From positions 1-24,179 of the forward strand of contig JBFMFD010000018.1 of assembly GCA_040752255.1 (NCBI GenBank): a DNA stretch of 24,179 bases. The letters are read 5' to 3'. The translations under genes were made by a program, and so were the position numbers. This stretch comes from J051 sp040752255 (GTDB lineage: Bacteria > Armatimonadota > Fimbriimonadia > Fimbriimonadales > ATM1). The notes under the pieces are model-generated. The model searched no databases. It was not told the DNA's origin and saw nothing but the letters and a program-made list of their open reading frames with translations. Shown piece by piece: positions 20,902 through 24,179 of this stretch (position 1 is its first letter; each line of letters opens with the position of its first letter).

Positions 20902-21464
20902 CAGACGTTCACCTGTTCCTGCTCGCGCGGCTTCAGCTCAATGAGCTTGTTGTGGCGCATACGCTTGACCTTGTCCTGGAGTTTCAGCAGGCCGTAGAGT
21001 AAGGCATCGGGCGAGGGCGGACAGCCGGGCACATAGACGTCTACCGGGACGACCTGATCCACGCCCTGCACGATGGCGTAGTTGTTGTAGACACCGCCGC
21101 TGCTGGCGCAGGCGCCCATGCTGATGACCCACTTCGGCTCCGCCATCTGGTCATAGATTTGGCGGAGCACCGGCGCCATCTTCTTGCTCACGCGCCCGGC
21201 AACGATCATCACGTCCGCCTGGCGGGGCGTTGCGCGGAACGCCTCACTGCCGAACCGCGCGATGTCGAACCGGGACGCCACCGTGGACATCATCTCGATG
21301 GCGCAGCAGGCAAGCCCGAACGTGAGCGGCCAGAGGGCGTTCGCTCGCGCCTGATTGAGCAGGTAGTTCAGGTTGCCGACGATGACGCTTCCCGCCTTCT
21401 CGACATCGCCGATTTTGGGGGTCATGCTGTCGTGCGCGACGATCTCCTGAATACGTTTCGGCAT
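20901..21464 (-). CDS. nuoB: NADH-quinone oxidoreductase subunit B
   Basis: This 187-residue subunit of complex I carries cluster N2, the last iron-sulfur centre before quinone. The four ligand cysteines are all present: the tandem pair C53-C54 (GLACCAIEMMS), C119 (SMGACASSGG) and C148 (VPGCPPSPDALLYG). The basic C-terminus (MRHNKLIELKPREQEQ) is family-typical. ATG 21464 has GGGA upstream and a TAGAAT hexamer 9 bases away. It is the first gene of the two-gene nuoBI unit and is divergent from the Mrr gene, with only 45 bases between start codons. Confidence 0.97.
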   Translation of the reverse strand: MPKRIQEIVAHDSMTPKIGDVEKAGSVIVGNLNYLLNQARANALWPLTFGLACCAIEMMSTVASRFDIARFGSEAFRATPRQADVMIVAGRVSKKMAPVLRQIYDQMAEPKWVISMGACASSGGVYNNYAIVQGVDQVVPVDVYVPGCPPSPDALLYGLLKLQDKVKRMRHNKLIELKPREQEQVNV

Positions 21465-21473
21465 CGCTTCCCT

Positions 21474-21500
21474 ATTCTACCTGCAGAGCGAGGGTAACCT
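21474..21500. promoter_or_regulatory. Back-to-back promoters of nuoB and the Mrr gene
   Basis: In the 45-base gap the minus strand has TAGAAT (21479-21474), 9 bases before the nuoB ATG, and the plus strand has TAACCT (21495-21500), 9 bases before the Mrr ATG. Only 15 bases separate the two hexamers, so each polymerase footprint must cover the other promoter. ACCTGCAG is repeated at 21479-21486 and 21497-21504. Confidence 0.42.
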
Positions 21501-21509
21501 GCAGTCGAG

Positions 21510-22421
21510 ATGAGGGAGACGTCGGAGAACGTGTCGCCAACAAGGGCGCTTGCGGCGAAGGTGGTTCACGCGGCGTTCAAGTATTTAGACGACCGAGGCG
21601 GCAGCGCGCGCCGTAGCGAGGTTCTTGAACACATCGCGCAATCGGTTCAGTTCGATGAGTGGGAGGCCGGACGTTTTGAGAAAAGCGGAGCCATTCGCTG
21701 GCAAAGCAAGCTCAGCTTCTACACCGTCGGTGCCATCAAGGGCGGACTCCTGGTAAGGCGCAGCGGAACCTGGTACCTCACTCCTGAAGGTTGGGAATCC
21801 CTGAAGCTCAAGCCGTTGGAGCTTATACGCGCAGTCGAAGAAGCCTACGCGAAGTGGCACAAGGCCCGAAACGAGCAGTCCGAGGCGACAGGCGTCCCGA
21901 CCGTAGAGGAGGGCGACGGCGACGCGGTCGAACCTTCCGAGACGCTCGATGAGGTTCGCGACCGAGCGGCGCAGACGCTCAGAGAGAGAGTCGCGGAATT
22001 GAGTCCTTATGAGTTCCAAGACCTGGTCGCCGCCCTGCTGCGAGGCATGGGCTATTCGACCCCCGTCGTCGCCCCGCCCGGGCGCGACGGTGGCTTGGAC
22101 ATCATCGCCTACCGCGATCCCTTAGGGACCGTTCCCCCTCGAATCAAGGTGCAGGTCAAGCACCGCCAAACATCGGCGACCGTGCAGGAGGTTCGTGAAT
22201 TGATGGGCCTGCTGCAGCGGGACAACGACGTCGGCGTTTTCGTGTCGAGTGGCGGCTTCACGCCTGACGCGAAAGCGACGGCTCGATCCTCTTCGGTGCA
22301 TCTGGAGTTGGTGGACCTTGATCGGTTCTTGGACCTGTGGCAGCAGTTCTATGACCGACTTCCCGAGGGCGACAAGGGCCTACTGCCGCTCATCCCGGTG
22401 TACTTCCTCGACCCAGCCTAA
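21510..22421 (+). CDS. Mrr-family restriction endonuclease
   Basis: The 303-residue protein has the Mrr layout: an N-terminal winged-helix DNA-recognition domain (about 10-100, ending in GLLVRRSGTWYLTPEGWESL), a charged linker (about 105-160) and a C-terminal PD-(D/E)xK nuclease (about 163-270) with LSPYEFQDLVAALLRGMGY, D197 in GRDGGLDIIA and Q215-x-K217 in KVQVKHR. Mrr-type enzymes cut DNA carrying modified bases, so it may be a solitary type IV restriction enzyme; no methyltransferase gene is adjacent. The C-terminal 30 residues (LWQQFYDRLPEGDKGLLP, then IPVYFLDPA) are a short extension. ATG 21510 has no ribosome binding site but a TAACCT hexamer 9 bases upstream. Confidence 0.92.
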   Translation: MRETSENVSPTRALAAKVVHAAFKYLDDRGGSARRSEVLEHIAQSVQFDEWEAGRFEKSGAIRWQSKLSFYTVGAIKGGLLVRRSGTWYLTPEGWESLKLKPLELIRAVEEAYAKWHKARNEQSEATGVPTVEEGDGDAVEPSETLDEVRDRAAQTLRERVAELSPYEFQDLVAALLRGMGYSTPVVAPPGRDGGLDIIAYRDPLGTVPPRIKVQVKHRQTSATVQEVRELMGLLQRDNDVGVFVSSGGFTPDAKATARSSSVHLELVDLDRFLDLWQQFYDRLPEGDKGLLPLIPVYFLDPA

Positions 22422-22572
22422 GAGCACGAGGCAACCCCTCAGCCGAAACTGATCTGCTTGCCACTCGGCGACTTGGGGCTGAGCATCGCCACGGTTCACA
22501 CGCGAGTGCAACGCCGCGGCGGCGGTGAACCAAACGGGCGCGGCGAGGCGTCATTCAAGGTTAGGTGCGCTT

Positions 22573-23763
22573 ATGAAGAGGCTTGCGGCGGTTCTCATTC
22601 TCGTGATTGGTCTGGCCGTCGGGTTGTTCGCCGACGCGGCGGGCTGGGCCAGATACCGGGTTTTTGTTCCTGGCGATGCGGCGGCGCAGAGGCTGACTGA
22701 CAGTTCTCTGCCCCTCTTTTCCGACAATGTGACCCTCGGTTTTACAGACGTCATCGCCGGGCCGGAGCACCAGAAGGAGTTGAATCGGCTCGGGCTGCCG
22801 TACTTCTTCGTCCAGGATCTACCACCTCCCGGCGAGTGGGCGGGGGCGCAAGGTGGGGGCGACTATCGCTCCGCGTACCTCCGGCTCAATGACATCATCG
22901 CCCAGTTCGAGCAATGGAGGCAGGAGACCCCGGTGTGGGTTACCCGCGTGAACGCCGGTACCTCGTGGGAAGGCAGAGCCGTGTGGGTCTATCGGCTGCG
23001 CGAGCCGTCAACTCCGATACCGCCGCGCAGCGTCGTGCTGCAGGCGGGAATTCATGCCCGCGAGTGGGTCAGCCCCGCTGTCGCCATGCACCTGTTCAAC
23101 AACCTCCGAGAGCTGGCGCAGACCTCGATTCTACACCGCTGGCTCATCAACGAAGTCGAGGTGTGCGTGTTCCCCGTCCTGAACCCGGACGGGTATGAGT
23201 ACACGTGGACGACGAACCGGATGTGGCGCAAAAACCGCCGCAACAACGGCAGCTCCTACGGCGTTGACCTGAACCGGAACTACTCGGTCGGCTTCGGAGG
23301 CGGGGGCAGCAGCGGCAACCCGTCGTCCGACACCTACCGTGGCCCCTCCGCCTTCAGCGAGCCGGAGACCCAGGCCGTTCGGGACTTTGTCGCGACCCTG
23401 CCCAACCTTGTGGGCTTCATTGACTACCACAGCTACGGCCAGCTGATTCTCTGGCCTTGGGGCTACACCCGCGACGCTCCGCCTGACCGGGATGAACTGG
23501 ATCGAATCGGGCGAATGATGGAGCAGCGCGTCGAGTCCGCCTACGGGACCGACTATCGCCAGGGGCAAACCTCGAACACCCTGTACGTCGCCAGCGGCGT
23601 CTCGAACGACTGGGCGTACGGCGTGTATCGAGTGCCCGGTTTTGCCATCGAACTTAGGGACCGCGGCACGTTCGGCTTCCTCCTTCCACCCGACCAAATC
23701 CGCCCGACGCAGCACGAGAACTACCTTGCTTTTGAGGCGCACCTGATAGACCTCGTACGCTGA
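22573..23763 (+). CDS. Secreted zinc carboxypeptidase, peptidase family M14
   Basis: The 396-residue exported enzyme cleaves C-terminal residues from peptides. It has a signal peptide (1-24, MKRLAAVLILVIGLAVGLFA), a propeptide-like segment (about 28-95, YRVFVPGDAAAQRL) and an M14 catalytic domain to the end. Zinc ligands are H161 and E164 (GIHAREW) and H286 (DYHSYGQ). N234 and R235 (DLNRNY) bind the substrate carboxylate, Y349 (NDWAY) corresponds to the mobile tyrosine, and E360 (FAIELRD) is the catalytic base. This is the M14A (carboxypeptidase A/B/T) pattern. ATG 22573 is chosen for the signal peptide and the purine-rich AAGGTTAGG upstream; the in-frame ATG 22525 is rejected. The 151 bases before it hold no other gene. 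Confidence 0.94.
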   Translation: MKRLAAVLILVIGLAVGLFADAAGWARYRVFVPGDAAAQRLTDSSLPLFSDNVTLGFTDVIAGPEHQKELNRLGLPYFFVQDLPPPGEWAGAQGGGDYRSAYLRLNDIIAQFEQWRQETPVWVTRVNAGTSWEGRAVWVYRLREPSTPIPPRSVVLQAGIHAREWVSPAVAMHLFNNLRELAQTSILHRWLINEVEVCVFPVLNPDGYEYTWTTNRMWRKNRRNNGSSYGVDLNRNYSVGFGGGGSSGNPSSDTYRGPSAFSEPETQAVRDFVATLPNLVGFIDYHSYGQLILWPWGYTRDAPPDRDELDRIGRMMEQRVESAYGTDYRQGQTSNTLYVASGVSNDWAYGVYRVPGFAIELRDRGTFGFLLPPDQIRPTQHENYLAFEAHLIDLVR

Positions 23764-23776
23764 GGGCGCGAATCGG

Positions 23777-23782
23777 TATACT
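23777..23782 (+). promoter_or_regulatory. -10-like hexamer for the lipoprotein gene
   Basis: TATACT (5/6 of consensus) is followed by 18 bases including AAGG and then ATG 23801, so this gene has a short leader. Confidence 0.4.
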
Positions 23783-23800
23783 CGCGCGTCAATACCAAGG

Positions 23801-24179
23801 ATGAAACACGGGTTCACACGTCTGGCTGCCGCCGGAATCTGCCTCGCCGCCATCGGATGCGGTGGTGGCGGCGGCGAAATTTCCACGGATTTCTTCGTGC
23901 GGTTCACGAACAACGTCGTCGATCTGTCCGGGGGCGTAGATGTCTATCTTAACCAGGAACCGTACGCGGTGAGCCTCGGCTACGGAGGCTCCACGCCGGA
24001 CTACGACAACCTGACGACGGAAACGGAGCTCTACTTCTTCGATCTGTATCGTGCCGGGACTCAGAACATCGTGGACTCCTGGGTTGAGATTCCGCGAGCA
24101 GACCAAAGCCACCACCTGGTTGCCGTCGGCGCCGCGGACGCCGGGCCCCAGCAGCCCGTGGCGAGGATCGTCGCCATTA
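23801..24179 (+). CDS. DUF4397-like lipoprotein (partial, runs off the window)
   Basis: The frame is open from ATG 23801 to the right edge (126 codons). The N-terminus is a lipoprotein signal: a basic start, a hydrophobic stretch (LAAAGICLAAIGC) with a plausible lipobox cysteine at residue 20, then five glycines as a flexible tether. The mature part reads FFVRFTNNVVDLSGGVDVYL and continues with a strand and Tyr-rich turn (LGYGGSTPDYDNL), which resembles the DUF4397 β-sandwich of bacterial surface lipoproteins. The lipobox is imperfect (Ala rather than Leu at -3). The AAGG next to ATG is a weak ribosome binding site. The end of the gene lies outside the window. Confidence 0.75.
   Translation, partial: MKHGFTRLAAAGICLAAIGCGGGGGEISTDFFVRFTNNVVDLSGGVDVYLNQEPYAVSLGYGGSTPDYDNLTTETELYFFDLYRAGTQNIVDSWVEIPRADQSHHLVAVGAADAGPQQPVARIVAI

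Noticed and set aside
22493..22531. Inverted repeat GGTTCAC/GTGAACC upstream of the M14 peptidase
   Set aside because: Seven-base arms with a 25-base spacer are expected by chance in a window of this size.
1..24179. Defence island or mobile element
   Set aside because: Mrr and Fic are separated by nuoBI and lack transposases, integrases, att-like repeats or a compositional shift; they look like single accessory genes in a chromosomal setting.

Overview
The window is high-GC bacterial chromosome (about 60-65% G+C by eye, strong G/C third-position bias). Several traits point away from Proteobacteria and Firmicutes: a PEP-CTERM exported protein, a UPF0182 giant membrane protein, small RRM proteins of the cyanobacterial type, a planctomycete-type cytochrome c module and a DUF1326 protein. 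Together they are compatible with Armatimonadota (Fimbriimonadia-like) or a related deep lineage. This is inference from gene content; there is no rRNA here to settle it. No tRNA, rRNA, CRISPR array, IS element or prophage was recognised.

Layout: (1) 1-3.8 kb: the 3' tail of a gene, a PEP-CTERM protein preceded by a 28-codon mini-ORF, two paralogous short-loop RRM proteins, and between them a Bax-inhibitor-1 membrane protein and a secreted LolA-like/cytochrome c fusion. (2) 3.8-5.8 kb: aroC overlapping or abutting an orphan pstB. (3) 5.8-11.2 kb: envelope genes, namely a two-TM coiled-coil protein, a secreted DUF1326 protein, a PspB-shaped small membrane protein, an LmeA/DUF2993-like protein and UPF0182. 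(4) 11.2-14.2 kb: an ABC-2 permease translationally coupled to an RluA-family pseudouridine synthase, divergent from a short PilB/GspE ATPase. (5) 14.2-17.7 kb: lon, an unexplained inverted-repeat element downstream of it, and two small secreted or membrane ORFs. (6) 17.7-21.5 kb: an McsA-like zinc-ribbon gene built by tandem duplication and overlapping the end of an ilvE-type aminotransferase, a Fic AMPylase with a striking repeat operator, and nuoB-nuoI. (7) 21.5-24.2 kb: an Mrr-family endonuclease, an M14 carboxypeptidase, and the start of a DUF4397-like lipoprotein that runs off the window.

Expression signals are unusual. Roughly ten genes lack a Shine-Dalgarno sequence and instead carry a -10-like hexamer (TANNNT or close to it) ending 7-10 bases before the start codon, as expected of leaderless mRNAs. 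A second set (both RRM genes, BI-1, DUF1326, the coupled permease) has strong purine-rich ribosome binding sites, in some cases with a longer leader and a hairpin next to the site. The most interesting spots are the fic operator/leader, the zinc-ribbon gene that has captured a copy of the ilvE 3' end, the leaderless-promoter pattern, the LolA-cytochrome fusion and the structured element between pilB and lon.
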